DNA from: Thuidium tamariscinum
Taxonomy: Eukaryota; Streptophyta; Bryopsida; Hypnales; Thuidiaceae
DNA: 64,000 nt
Direction of reading: 5' to 3'
NCBI GenBank assembly: GCA_947034885.2
Contig: OX344749.2
Location: 20,289,501 to 20,353,500 of the forward strand
This document shows, piece after piece, positions 12,686 to 24,394 of the stretch; within the stretch, counting starts at the first letter, position 1; every line of letters starts with the position of its first letter. The notes below the pieces were generated by a model that saw only the letters and a list, made by a program, of their open reading frames with translations, was not told where the DNA came from and did not search any database. Position numbers and translations under genes: made by a program.

Positions 12686-13420
12686 ATAGGGGTCGTTGCA
12701 AGAAACACTTACCGGTTTTGGCTCAAAATGGCTCAAAATCAATGAGTCCTGTGAGTCCTATGACCCTTTGAAATAATTTTTTTTTAAATTGGAAAAAATA
12801 TGGATAATTTGAAGAGCAATGAGAATATTATGTCTCTTGAAATTCAGACCTAAGAAATTTTTTCTCTAAATGTTGTAGACAATGGAAAATACAATGAAAA
12901 TAGTTCTTTTTTCACTAATTTGGTAAAAATAGTAAAAAAATTCAAAAAATGAAAATGAAAATCCTTTTTTTCTTCAAGTAAATGTCTTTCTTTTCCAATA
13001 AATTTCATCTTTGGAAAAAATTAATTCTATTCTCTACACTTGCGCAAAGTCAGCCACTTTGACGACATGTGGAAGTTGGACAGTTTAATATTTTCAAAAA
13101 TTATTTTTAGGGATTGTGTAAATATACTATATATCTAAGCATGCCAATTTTCAGCTCAAAATTTTCATTTTTGGGTCAAAAATAGGACTAAAAACCCCCA
13201 CAATGGCCAAGGTAGACATCCAATCGGGGGCAGTTTTAAAATAGTAAAATAATTTTAAAAAAATTGAAAAAATTACACAACATATAAAACTTTTGTGTGC
13301 ACCTTCACTCTAAATTTCAAGTTGATAGGTCAAATAATGAAAAAGTTATGAGCAAAAAACTACCTGTTGGAGGTCAAGGGGACAAAAAATAGGACAAGTG
13401 TTTCTTGCAATCACCCATAG
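12686..13420 (+). mobile_element. Family B TIR element B1, ATAG target duplication
   Basis: A 727-bp element (12690-13416) with TIR GGGTCGTTGCAAGAAACACT on the left and the inverse AGTGTTTCTTGCAATCACCC... on the right. It is bracketed by a perfect 4-bp duplication ATAG (12686-12689, 13417-13420). The interior is AT-rich and non-coding. Together with B2 and B5 it forms a subfamily with TTGGCTCAAAATGG next to the left TIR and GGACAAAAAATAGGACAAG at the right. Confidence 0.85.
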
Positions 13421-15600
13421 TGGTTTAGTTCCATGTATGCAAGGGCTTCTTTTGTTGCTTTGCCCTCTGTTAGGATTTCTTCTAGGGTGATTCACTTCTT
13501 CTATTAGGCTGCATAGCAATTTTGCATTGTATGATTTGTTTTTGTTTTGTTTTGGCATCGTTGGTATTGTTGATGTTCAGAGCAATTTGGACTTGAGGAA
13601 ATGATCTCTGAGCGGGTTTCCAATTTGAGTGTTGTACTTGAATTTGACAACTTCTATTTGTGTGATTTACTACTACAATTCTGATTTGGACTTAGGTTTG
13701 AGTTTTGTGGTTGTCTGTATTGTTGTTTTCATGAATTCTTCTTATTCACTTGCACATGTATTTCTCAATGTTCTTCAATTCATCTGTGTAGGTTCAAAAT
13801 GCAAGACCAAAAAGGAGAAAGAGATGATGAGAATGAAAATCTTGAAAAAATTAGGATTTAGGGTTTTGTGTTTGTTTACATAAAATAGATTACAAGAGGA
13901 GTAGAGATTTTAGCATTGAACTTTTGGTTTTTGTTGTGAAAATTTTGAAATGGTAGGAGAATGACATAAGTACCCCTTTAATTTTTTTGTAAAAGCTTTA
14001 CTACTTATAGGAAAATGACACATGTATCTCTATGTTAATCATATGGGGCTTTCTAAAAAACAACAATTTTCACACTCTCCTCTCACTATCCACTCAAAAG
14101 ACAATGTACATAGAATATTATCTATCAAACTTTTATTTAACTATAATAAACTAAAAGACCTCAAATAAATAATACAAAATGTAAAATAACATTAAAAAAA
14201 ATTAATAACTATATGTATTAATAACATTGCAATCAAATAGATAAAAATAAATAAAAATCTTTGCAATTTTATTTTGTATACATTATAACCATGCATTGTT
14301 TTTGAAATACACATTACTATTTGTAGTGATCAATCTATTTAATAGATAAAGCTAACAATAAATTTACTACTTTGTTCACAAGATAAGTTTTAAATTTTTT
14401 ATCATTCTCTCTCTATATGTGCACATATATAGTGCATTATGACATGACATGAAGGGACTTTGTTTGGAAGTTTTATACTATTAAAATTCACCAAATGTTG
14501 CTTACAAATAGAAACCAACACTTAACTTTAAGAAAATATTTTGTGTAGTGAAATTTTGGCAAATTGGATTCTTTATTTTGGAATTGAATTTGAATTTTAG
14601 TCATAAATGTCATTCTTTTTTGAATTTGTGATCAATTAATGAAATGAAGATTATCAAGTTTACTTTCTTCTCCAATTTGAAAGAAAAAACATTTCACAAG
14701 ATCCACAAAACACAATAAAGTGTCAAATTGTCAAAATTGTAATATTGTCATTTGTCACTATAATTGGATGTTTCAAATGTGTAGCTTGAAAACACTCAAC
14801 TATACTACAATGTATCCTTAGGGCTTCCTTGTAAGCTCCATCAAAATACAATGAAATAAAAAGATGTCAAAAATTGAAGTCACTAGTTCCATTGGATTGG
14901 CAAGCAAATATACCAAACTACCACTTCCATTCCTTCTAATGATCCACATGGACTCTCCAATGCTTGCTTGGAAACACTTTTTAAAAATTAGTAAAAAAAT
15001 GGTACTTGATTTAGTTGCACCAAACTTCACTTGGAGGTTGTTTGACTTGTCTACATCCACATGGCTTCTTATTGGAGGACAAGTCCAATAAATTCCTCTC
15101 ACATTACAATAGTAGAAAATAGTGCCCCAACCAACACATTTTGTTGCTTTGGATGGTGTAAATTCGAACAAAGTTGTGTTGATTTAGAGAGGTTTTGTTG
15201 TTTTAGATGGGTTCATTCATACATTACTTTGTACTAATGATGGAAGGATGCCTGAACCTCCCTAGTGATAATTTGCCTACTTGGTTGTAAGTTGTAGATG
15301 TGCATCACCATCTTAGCAAGGTATGCAACTGATGAAGAAGTTCAAGATTTTGATTGGTAATTCCATGAGCCATATTGCAGCTTGGATGAAACATTCACAA
15401 CAACTTCCACATGGTAATATAATAGCAAAAGGTTTGCTGCATTTGCACACACCACATACAATAGCTTTGTCAACAACCTCCCTTGAAAAATTAGGGTAGA
15501 CTATGACTTGGTGTTAGAGGTGATGTTTACAATGTGAATCTGTTCTAGAAATAGGTCTTCACTCATCCCTACACCTTCAATAACAACACTTTTTAAACAC
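13421..15600. other. AT-rich DNA without recognised genes
   Basis: No gene family is recognised. A 117-codon open frame on the minus strand (14818-15171) lacks recognisable motifs, and an overlapping frame exists on the other strand. The sequence between 13560 and 13900 looks like the continuation of the GC-richer patch interrupted by element B1. Confidence 0.45.
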
Positions 15601-17560
15601 TAAATGAGAACATACCTTAAAGATTTTGCCCTTCACAAACTCAACCTCAGTATGTCCAACAGTGCAGTCAGCTTAGATTTAGACTCTCTAAGGAATGTGA
15701 AATTGCTTACAAGAGTATAAACATAATTGCTCCAAAGATCCACATTACGCAGCCGATGATGAGGAACGGGAACCCAAGAATGCCGCCTACACACCCCATC
15801 TTCTTTCGCCTTCCTAGCTCCCTCCAGCTCCACCTCCAGCTTTTAAATTGGAATGCAAGCTCCACTCACGCCGAGCTTCTCCAGGGAATTGGGCTTGTAA
15901 AATGTCTCATAACATCTGTCTTCCACATTATTTCGGTTTGTTTCAAAGAAACTGAATCGTAGCTGCAAAAAAAAATTCAGTACGCACTTACGACCTTCGC
16001 AAGAACAATCCTTTCGCCTGAGCGACAGGACTTCGTAACCTTTATGCACAGAAAGGAAGGGATAGCTTAGTCTGTCAACATTGCAGCAACCTTTCATGTG
16101 ACTCTTCGTAGATCAAAGGTCGCTGGGAGGCAGGCTAGGGATCCAAGGGAACATGCTACTGTACCCCAATGTACCCAATTCACAAGGTGAGACTCATGAG
16201 AGAGAAACAATGGGCCGGCAGGCCGCTGAACTTCGGCCGACAAGGCGAACATTCTCTTGAAAAGTAATGGAGTTCGGAGTCTTGAAATTTCTGACTGATT
16301 GAGATGTTGGCGAGACGACACTCTGATCGCCATCAAGGCTCCAGTCGAAGTTCCACCAAGTCTAATTCAAGCTCAGACTACGTACAATGAAACTAACCCG
16401 TGCAAATGCAGCTAGTATCATTAGTCATGAAATTGGGGAGTTTATTTGAAGGGGGTTGAATTTTAAATGTGGGGGTGAAGAATTCTGTGACCATTGCAAT
16501 TCTGCTCTTTGAAATTTTCCTGTTTTCCTACATTGAACGACGACCCTCAATTAGGTTCTTGAGATGTGGAAGACTTGATCGAGGCGGAACTTGAGGTTGT
16601 GATTGTGTCTGATAGCGTTCATAAAGTCTGAGAAACTTGCATACTTGTTTGAGTTCATTGTCGTAATGATTTAGGGTCCGCTTGTGTATCTGTGGATGAA
16701 TGGAAGGAACAGATTTTGTTCCGCTCGATCGTAACTAAACCCTAAACCCTAAAACCCTGGACATCCTCCAACTTTCCTTAATAATGTTTTACTGATTAGT
16801 ATATCAATTTTTCTTTGGAATCGGTTTATCTTCGAGTGTTCAAATTTTTGTTGCATGGCTCAGATTCTTGGAGGCCTAATTTTTTCATGACTGGGAATAG
16901 ACGCGGAATTGTTGCAGTGATTTCAGATTGCCTGTTGTAAGCGAAGATAGTGATAACATTACTGGGGATTCTGTTTGATCGCCGCTCACAGCAGGCTAGA
17001 TATTGAGTGAGATTGCAAGCTCAAAGCGACGAACTGGAAAGTAAGCTGCACAACATTCTTGAAGTCAAGGCATAAGACTCTTTGCTTTTCATGAATCAAG
17101 GCCGCTTTCACTGAGAAATCTCGAATGCAAGCTTTTGGAGAAAATCTCTGAATTATTCTTGTTAAATTTGATTGCAAGCTCATGGAGAAAATCGGGAGAC
17201 AATCTGGAATTATTCTTGTTACAGTGATACTATAGAAGGACCCAACCTTCCCATTCAAGAATGTTTTGTGCAGAAGAAGGGGTCATCATCAAAAATACCA
17301 TTAACCTTGGGAGTCTATTTAGATGAAAATCATGGAAAGATAACAGTAACTTTATTTCCATATTCTTACTGGTGCAAGAAGGTGAACAATCCTGTGTGCA
17401 CAACAATAACGGAATTCGTGAAAAAAGATAAGAATCATCAGCAGACGGTTCACTACATTTTAGCAGGGTCTTCGAGAAGATACCGAACATACTCACCTGA
17501 AGAGAATCACGAGTTGAGGTCATCCACAGCTTGAAGAACAACATTCACATTGCTTCTCCA
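15600..17560. other. Low-copy genic-looking region, gene unassigned
   Basis: Composition becomes balanced, CG dinucleotides appear, and no repeat family of this window is present. On the minus strand, an ATG at 15799-15797 opens a 29-codon hydrophobic frame (one predicted membrane span rich in Ile, Phe, Gly and Met), ending at a consensus donor GTAAGC at 15710. Upstream on the same strand, an ATG near 16336 opens a frame that looks like a basic amphipathic targeting peptide, and a strong T-run/GCAG acceptor lies at about 15966. I could not join these into a recognisable protein. A small membrane-protein gene or a gene relic are both possible. Confidence 0.3.
16737..16757 (+). promoter_or_regulatory. 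Telo-box-like motif
   Basis: Nearly three tandem copies of AAACCCTA. In plants this telo-box is common in promoters and first introns of housekeeping genes. Here it lies in the unassigned low-copy region, which modestly supports a promoter nearby. The run is too short to count as an interstitial telomere tract. Confidence 0.35.
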
Positions 17561-18520
17561 CATCCCTTTCAAATTTGAAACTTAAGTAACACCCCAAACA
17601 AGCTCCAGTCTGTGACAAACACTACAGTGGAAACACCCAAAACCGTCCATTTAAGGAATTCAGCATAGTTGGAGGCATCCTTTTCTAAAAATGATATTTT
17701 TCTAGTATTAGTGATTGAAAATCATGAATATTAAAAAAAAAATTAAAATTTTCGGAATCAGTATGTAATTTCTATAAATTTCCAAAGTATTGGCTCCCTA
17801 GACCACTGGAACCGTCCTATAGGTGTACCTTTAACTGAACACCTGCTGAAATCAGTTGTCAGTGAATGAAAACTATACATGTGTCTTACAACTGCGTCAG
17901 CAAATTAGAATTAAACATTTGTCGGATGCTTTAATGAATACTTATGGACAGATTTAGTAGTACTCTAGGGTCCAGGAATAGGTATAGGGACAGAAATGGG
18001 TGTTTCTCCCTTTAAAAACCTCGTACACTGTCCCTCCAAAAGGTCGATGTGCAGAATGTAGACTCATCCATCAAAAATTACTGGTAACAACAATTGAAAA
18101 ATGCAGAGAAATGTAATTTATGCCACACGAAAGATCTACGAAAGGATTTTACCAATGACCAACGACCGACTCCTTGAAGTGACGACTTTGGCTCAAACTC
18201 AACACTGATAGCCTTCTACTGTAGGAACTGCAGAAATTAACTTACAAAAACTTAATGCAACATTGCAACCCTTTCGTGTTTTGAAAAACGGACGTGTATA
18301 CCGGCGCTAGGTGAATCGTATTTTTGAAAACTATCGATTAGAAACGGCAAGTGGGTGTAAATTTTTCATTTGTCGTTTTTTGTTTTCAAAATAAGTGCAT
18401 GCTTATGTTCAAAACTACAACCATGCCTTCTTCTTTTACTGTGAAACAGGGATGTGCTTACTAGGTAAATCATGCAAAGTATTCAGTTCAAAACATGAAT
18501 TCATTGCTACAACATGTGGA
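17561..18520. other. Unremarkable intergenic DNA
   Basis: Moderate AT content with no repeat family member and no recognised coding sequence. Confidence 0.5.
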
Positions 18521-18753
18521 TATGGTCAATTTTGTTAAAATGGCGGTATTCCAATAAAATGGCATGGCATTCCGTTAAAATGGCACATTTTCTTCTTCAA
18601 CCTCTAGGCCTCTATGTCAAAATGGTACACGATACTTGAAATTTGTCAAAGTGGCACATGGAATATGTCAAAATGGCATTGGAATTCAAAATGGCACACG
18701 GAATATGTCAAAATGGCACTTGGAATACCGCCATTTTAACAAAATTGACCATA
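18521..18753. mobile_element. 233-bp MITE with 35-bp perfect TIRs
   Basis: The left TIR reads TATGGTCAATTTTGTTAAAA and continues with TGGCGGTATTCCAA; the right end is its exact inverse ending TTGACCATA. Inside are at least six direct repeats of TCAAAATGGCA-like units (for example at 18619, 18668, 18687, 18706). If the TA at each edge is a target duplication, the element would be a Tc1/mariner-type (Stowaway-like) MITE with TIR TGGTCAATTTTG. It has no coding capacity. Confidence 0.85.
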
Positions 18754-18982
18754 GATACATAACTACAAGGCTACAATGTGGATTTACCAACAAGGGTGTC
18801 AGTGTTGGCCATATTCCAAAATTTCAAAATGTCTCAACTATAACTGAAAAGTTGATTTGCAACAAGGTAGGCATTCAATACCATTGCTATACGATATACA
18901 CATGAAATAACCAGACTAATCATTGCAATAGTACGGTGGAAACTTTTAATTAGGTGGGTATCACCAATATGACCAATTTGAT

Positions 18983-19091
18983 AAGCACTTAATATACTTT
19001 TAGAAGCTTTATCTCAAAAGTTCAAGCTTGCTTTCAAAGCACTCAATACACTTTTAGAAGCTTTATTACAAAAATTCAAGCTTACTTTCAA
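18983..19091. repeat. 55-bp tandem duplication
   Basis: Two adjacent copies begin AGCACTTAATATACTTTTAG at 18983 and AGCACTCAATACACTTTTAG at 19038, about 90% alike to the eye, each ending with TTCAAGCTT(G/A)CTTTCA. Confidence 0.85.
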
Positions 19092-20029
19092 GTAAGGTCC
19101 TACTCAAAGTTCCCTACATGTAGCTTTTGTCAATACAAAGCCTCTTCTCCTTCCATCCACAATCAACAAAATATGTTTTGTATACACTAGATCTAAGAGT
19201 TTCTAGCAACAAAAGTAACAATTGAAGGCAAAAAAATGGTAACTTATAATTTTATGCCTTCTCTCCACATGGATCAAATACTAGGATTGCCAATTATAAT
19301 TTCAAACAAGAATCTCCAAAAGTCATTAGGTGTGAGGCAAACTAATGAAAGCCATATAGGATTTCTTTTCATTCTTGAAAGTCACGTATGGTGCTGTTTC
19401 ATCCAAGATTGCTCGTGTGAATTCTGGGTGCGGACAATGTGTGTGAAATCATCTTTTAGAGACAAGAATAATCCTCTCATGCCCACTGACACTCTCTCTC
19501 CAACATCTTGCTAATACAATGCACTGGCAATGTACTGTACAATACAATACAGCAGTACTATGGATTCCCTACCATATTGACTAAAGACAATTTTATCAAT
19601 ATTTCAAGATGCATCATTTGAGTACATATAACAAACATCGTCCAAACCTCTCCAAGTCAAGGATCTTGAATCCTACACTTACTGCTCAAAACAAGTTCCT
19701 TTCTTCATGTTTACCACAATTAGAAACTCCAGTGCATCTCCACTCATTTGAATCTATAGAGGAACACTCTTCAGATCATCTAGACATTCAAGCATGGCCA
19801 TGCTAGAGCTTTATCATGCTTAGAAGGCTGGTCAGCAAAATATATTCCAGCATTTATCGAATCGATTCGGGTACACGAAATGCAACACTTCGAAGAAATG
19901 GAATGTGGTTATTATTACATCTATACTCCACTCACTACTCTCGTCTTCAGAACATGCCTTACCGCTCTTTGGTAATCAAAATGGTATCATCACTCTACAA
20001 AGGGCAATTACTCGAGCGAATATCTGCGA
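19092..20029. other. 3' flank of the COX7c-like gene and intergenic DNA
   Basis: No recognised gene or repeat. The part next to 20029 is downstream of the minus-strand stop codon and probably contains that gene's 3' UTR. Open frames here on the plus strand show no family motif. Confidence 0.45.
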
Positions 20030-20911
20030 TCAGAGACCACCTTGCTTCTTCATTTGAAAGTGCACCGCCCAGATGGGCACAAAGGTGCCCAAGGCCAAGG
20101 AGCCGAACACGCCAAGAGCCATTTTCACCTTACGGTTCTTCATAGCAGTGATGTCGTACATGTGCTCTGCATGGATGTAGTCGTTGCTGTACCTCTTCGC
20201 TCCAGTTGCATGAAACTGCCGGGTGCCTGCAAGAATTATGTCAGGACTAGCAGCAATACTAGCGTCATTTCTGAATCACAATGGCATGGAAACGATCTTA
20301 GACTGACGAACCAAAACTAAAAACCCGTGTTAACCTTCACAACGGCAAAGAAAAATTCAAGGTAAATCGAAGCCTCACAGGTTAGGATGCCTGCGAAATA
20401 CAGTACTGATCTAAAAGTCCCAGCGATTCAATCAAACAAGTGCTGACTGAATTATGCAACATGAATTAGGGCTTCAGGTCATTCACGCACTCGAGCACAC
20501 CACCAAAATGATATAACCAAGACAAGACGTCTAAAAGTAAAAACGGAATCCCAGAACCCTAAAATGACTGGCAAACAAGATAAAGTCAATCTCAACGTCG
20601 ATCAATTCAAGCGAAACTTTCAACATTCTGTGGATTGTCGAAACATACATACAAGAAATAGACCATCGCTCAAAGTATGGAACGTCTTCCGATCTGCGTG
20701 TGCGAAACCCTTTAACTTGCTTAACAAAACTAACCTTAGAAATCAATGAGTACGTGAACTCAAACAAGCACACTGAACTAGGGTTAGGGACCTGGAAACA
20801 AGAACCCGACAGAAGAATTGGGGCAGAAAGAGTACCAGAGACAGCAGGGGTGGTAGCAGCGACCTTCGAAACCACGCGGCGCACGGCGGAGGCCGCAGCG
20901 GAGCTTGCCAT
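20030..20911 (-). CDS. Small mitochondrial inner-membrane protein, cytochrome c oxidase subunit 7c-like (two exons)
   Basis: On the minus strand, exon 1 starts at the ATG at 20911-20909 and encodes an Ala/Ser/Val/Arg-rich N-terminus (MASSAAASAVRRVVSKVAA), a typical plant mitochondrial presequence. Exon 2 ends at TGA 20032-20030 and encodes FHATGAKRYSNDY, then HAEHMYDITAMKNRKVK, then one hydrophobic span (MALGVFGSLALGTFVPIWAV) and a basic tail (FQMKKQGGL). The KxKMxLxxFGSxxxxTFxP core before a single span resembles COX7c, a small complex IV subunit of the inner membrane; this is my recognition, not a search result. One consistent splice joins CAG/GT at 20792/20791 to the acceptor ending GGCAG before 20215, giving 40 + 61 = 101 residues. 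A stronger-looking TTGCAG acceptor 11 nt upstream (exon from 20226) would need a phase-1 donor. The intron is about 576 bp. No inactivating change is seen. Confidence 0.7.
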
Positions 20912-21991
20912 GGCAGGATAATGGATTGCTGGGAGGCAAATTCGACAGATTTTTGCACGCAATGAAACCGTAATTCTAGTCTCGGAATGGAATTCCAGAT
21001 TGCTGTGAGGTGGTGAAGACGATGCGGACATTCTAGGGTTTGGTGCCCATGTAAGCTGGGTAGTGTATACCCGGCACATGCCCGCGTGAAAATGTCCGGA
21101 TATTTGATGGGTGAGGGCTTGCCGGTAACTTTGGATCTCGAAATACAGTATAGTAGAGGGGCCAATCCTAACCGGCGGGAATCAATAGGGTACAGTAATT
21201 TCAGCGGAGGATGGAACGGATTTCCATTTTCTCTTTGGAGTGTGTATTTTTGTACTTTTCAAGGTTGGGATCAATAAATTCATGACTCAAAAGTGAGCAA
21301 GAAAGTAAGAATCAATGAGCGAAAAAGTAATTATTAAATGATCAGAATTGGATGTCTTTAGGTGTTAGTCAATGGTCAAGTCCAATTTTTTGCCTTCAAT
21401 ATTTATAGTAATTTCAATTCAAGAGATAAAATTACGAATTTTCTTACAATCCTCATCATTTTTGTTAATGCACCTCTCAAAATATTTGCTATGCCTTACA
21501 CTATCCTTTTATCATGTCTAGATGTGCTAATTTTATTGGTTATAGGTCCCTCTATCAAAAATCTCAGGGTTCCAAATATACTTGTCTCAAATTAATTCCT
21601 AACCACCCAAAATCATCTCCAAAATTGACAATTTCCAAAAAATCATCATAAAGTACTATTTTGAAGAATATTTTGGAATTGAAATGCAGATAAAAGTTGT
21701 AGAGTTTAGATTTAAGATTCTATTCATATAATTAGATTTACCAATGCTATCACTAATTTTTTTAATTTTGAAAGGAAAAATTCAAAATTCCTTCAAAATT
21801 CAATTACAAGCAAAATATTGTCATTTTTTGAGTGAATTTTGTTGGAATTGTAAATAGTTTTTAAATGAGGTCCACTTGACATGGTGATTTTCTAGAGTTT
21901 TTGTGTTTTTTAATTCTATGACCTCATTCTTGCAATTCGATGTTTGAACTAGTGTCAATGCAATTTTGGCTTGATCAATCACTTGACATAT
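20912..21991. other. Promoter side of the COX7c-like gene, then intergenic DNA
   Basis: The first 350 bp are GC-richer and presumably hold the 5' UTR and promoter of the minus-strand gene. From about 21300 the DNA becomes AT-rich without a recognised gene or repeat. Confidence 0.45.
21033..21041 (-). promoter_or_regulatory. Telo-box-like motif upstream of the COX7c-like gene
   Basis: CTAGGGTTT on the plus strand reads AAACCCTAG on the gene strand, about 122 bp upstream of the ATG. Telo-box variants are frequent near the start of plant genes for mitochondrial and ribosomal proteins. A second AACCCTAG copy lies just inside the intron near 20779-20786. Confidence 0.4.
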
Positions 21992-23185
21992 TTGAGTTAT
22001 TTGTAAAGTACACTAAACCGGGGTTTAACCCCTTAAGGACCATTGTCCCCTCGGGGGACAATTTGGAGTTCAGGCAGGTTCCGTAGACCTCAATTTTTAA
22101 TGAATCTTCTTGAAACTTTCTCATAAGATAGGAAAACTGATTAGCTTCATGGGAATGTAATTTTTATTTCAATTGGTGACCGGGAGCAAAAGTTATACCA
22201 CAAAAAGCCCAAATTTTCATTCGGCGGGCAGAAATTTTTTTTTGCAAAAAGTCAAAAAAAAAATTAAAATTTTTTTTTTCTAAAATAATATATTTTTGCC
22301 TACATGTGAAGCTTTGATTCACTCTATTTGGACTTATAATGAAAAAGTTATGGACAATCTTGTTTTTCGGGCAATCTAAACAATTTCTTGAAAAAATAAC
22401 TTATAGGATTCATTTTTGAATGCAATTTTCACAATTTTTCAAAAAAAATTGTTGGACAAGGTTACGTTTACTTTCTAGAACAATCTCACTATTGGGATTA
22501 TTGTATTTCAATCCCATCTTAGAGTTATTAACCATTTAGTTTTTCTTTCAATCTTGGACCTACATCTACTTAACAATTTTTTAAAGAATGAAAATCAAGT
22601 GTTTTTTGTGTGAAATTTTTTTCCTAGACTCTCAACTCAATTTCTAACCACAAAAAATTATAAATTCAAAGTCTACAATGCAATTTTTTAATACAAATTC
22701 CAGTCAAAGTCATCTGAAATTGCAAACCACAGTTCAAAAAAACTTGTATTTCCAACTTTGAATGCTCATATCTTCCAATCTGTACGGTCAAACTTCATGA
22801 AATTTTTACCACTTTATCTCAATCAAATTAAGTACAAGATCCTATGGTTAGATTCTTAAAAATATATATATATATTTTTTTTTCTTGGATGAATGCAACA
22901 GAAATGGCAGTTTTGAGAGGTTTTTGACAAAAAAAAGGCCTTGGTCCTTTAGAGGTTAAACCCATGAGTTTTGTGAAAAAGCTGGTTGAGTTTAAAAAGT
23001 CGAAATAAAAGTGGGTATGAAACTTATTTTTCCATCAAAATGGTGCCTAAAAAAGTTTGGTCCCCACTTTTGAAGTCGTGTGATATAAGTATCTTGCAAA
23101 AAATTTTGACACTTCAACTATAGTTGCCTTCTCAACTTCAAAAAAAGTCATGCCCAAAGTAGAGGGGACTTTACAAATAACCCAA
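21992..23185. mobile_element. Family C TIR element C1, split by element A2
   Basis: The TIR TTGAGTTATTTGTAAAGT starts at 21992 and is matched by ACTTTACAAATAACCCAA ending at 23185. With A2 and one TTAA removed it is 263 bp, against 264 bp for the uninterrupted copy at 59424-59687. The shared interior includes ACCCATGAGTTTTGTGAAAA and a GTGGGTATGAAACTTATTTT segment. It is non-coding, and no clear target duplication was seen. Confidence 0.85.
22025..22959 (+). mobile_element. Family A TIR element A2, inserted in C1
   Basis: A 927-bp element (22029-22955) flanked by TTAA at 22025-22028 and 22956-22959. The left end is CCCCTTAAGGACCATTGTCC and the right end the near-inverse CCTTGGTCCTTTAGAGG. 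A palindromic CCCCTCGGGGG motif follows the left TIR. It is non-coding. The element is closely similar to A3 in inverted orientation and interrupts C1, whose intact paralogue at 59424 shows the empty site. Confidence 0.9.
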
Positions 23186-24186
23186 TTTTCACATTTTAAT
23201 TTTAGAAAAATACGTACTCTACTAATACCAAATCCAACCGTTAGATAGGACAACAACTTCATAAAGTATCTCTAAAGATTAAGATAACATTAATCCAAAC
23301 TGTAATAAGAATGAAATTTGATTTTCAATTTGTACATTGTCTAGAAATTAGATGTTAGAGTGTTTCAAGGTTTAATTCAAAGTTGGCTCTCTATAAATTA
23401 GTTGACAACAATTAAAGCTAGTTCAAACATCCTAAAGCAAAAGAATTTGTATATGTCACACTCTAAAGACTATAGAGCAATTTTATCCTTACAAAGGGAA
23501 TTGAAACATAACCTCTAATTGACTAAAGGCAATTGCAAAGAATTCAACCCAAGACTATAAAAAACTACTACTAACAAATCTCTTGTTGAGAAATTCTTGA
23601 AATCAAATCACAAGACATTATTGGAATTGAATACAAAGGATATGAACAAACATCATTGCACCAACATTGCTCAAAGAATTATCAAAATTGATACCATTGG
23701 AAGATTACCAAAAAGGACAAAGATTTATCACTTTTGCTACTTGTTTTCAACATGTTCTACTAGTAGGATTTAGTAGAAGCTACATATCTCTTAAATCTCT
23801 TGAAAATATGAACAACTCATATATTAATCTGGCCATTTTTAAAAAACAAAACTAGATTTATCTTGAGACTAAAGGAATATTACATTTGTGACCCCTTCCA
23901 GAACCCCTTCCCCTAAAATCAACTTTATATACGATGAGATATCCTTGAAGGACATTAAGGACCACAAGTAATGGATAGATGACTTCATTATTAATTATTA
24001 AACATTGACATGGACTAAAAACATCCAATAGATGACAAAGGATTTTTTAATAGGACAAAAGTGCAACTATTCATCCTCATAATTTTGATGTAAAAATGGG
24101 AGGTGTTTTGTAGTAGATTGAGTTTAAACAAGTATTTTTGCATTTTTTAAGCCAGTCATTAAGAAGTTAATCTTTAAAGGACTTAA
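23186..24186. other. AT-rich DNA without recognised genes
   Basis: No coding motif and no recognised repeat. Confidence 0.5.
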
Positions 24187-24390
24187 TTCCTATGACCAAG
24201 TTAGGTACCAAAATGCTTCGATTACAGGACCAATAGATGCATTCTTTGTTTCTATACTAAATGATGGAGTCATCCATTGGATTCTTTTGGTCTTCATCGT
24301 CCTTAAACCAAATTAAAGTATAAAATCAAAGAATGCACCTATTGACCTAATAATTAAAGCATTTGGGTGACAACTTTGGTCATGGGGATT
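24187..24390. repeat. Foldback element, about 200 bp
   Basis: The left arm (24187-24263, containing CCTATGACCAAGTT and CCAATAGATGCATTCTTTG) is inverted in the right arm (24314-24390, CAAAGAATGCACCTATTG and AACTTTGGTCATGGGG). The spacer is about 50 bp. It abuts element B2 and looks like a MITE, but no target duplication could be assigned. Confidence 0.65.
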
Positions 24391-24394
24391 GTGT

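Noticed and set aside
14818-15171. 117-codon open frame on the minus strand
   Set aside because: No family motif, and an overlapping open frame lies on the opposite strand; length alone is not convincing here.
16737-16757. Interstitial telomere repeat
   Set aside because: Only about two and a half CCCTAAA units; more consistent with a promoter telo-box.
22281-22560. Open frames inside family A elements (A1, A2, A3, A7, A9), including 60-88 codon ones
   Set aside because: They vary between copies of the same element, contain frame breaks and show no transposase motif, so they are not coding.
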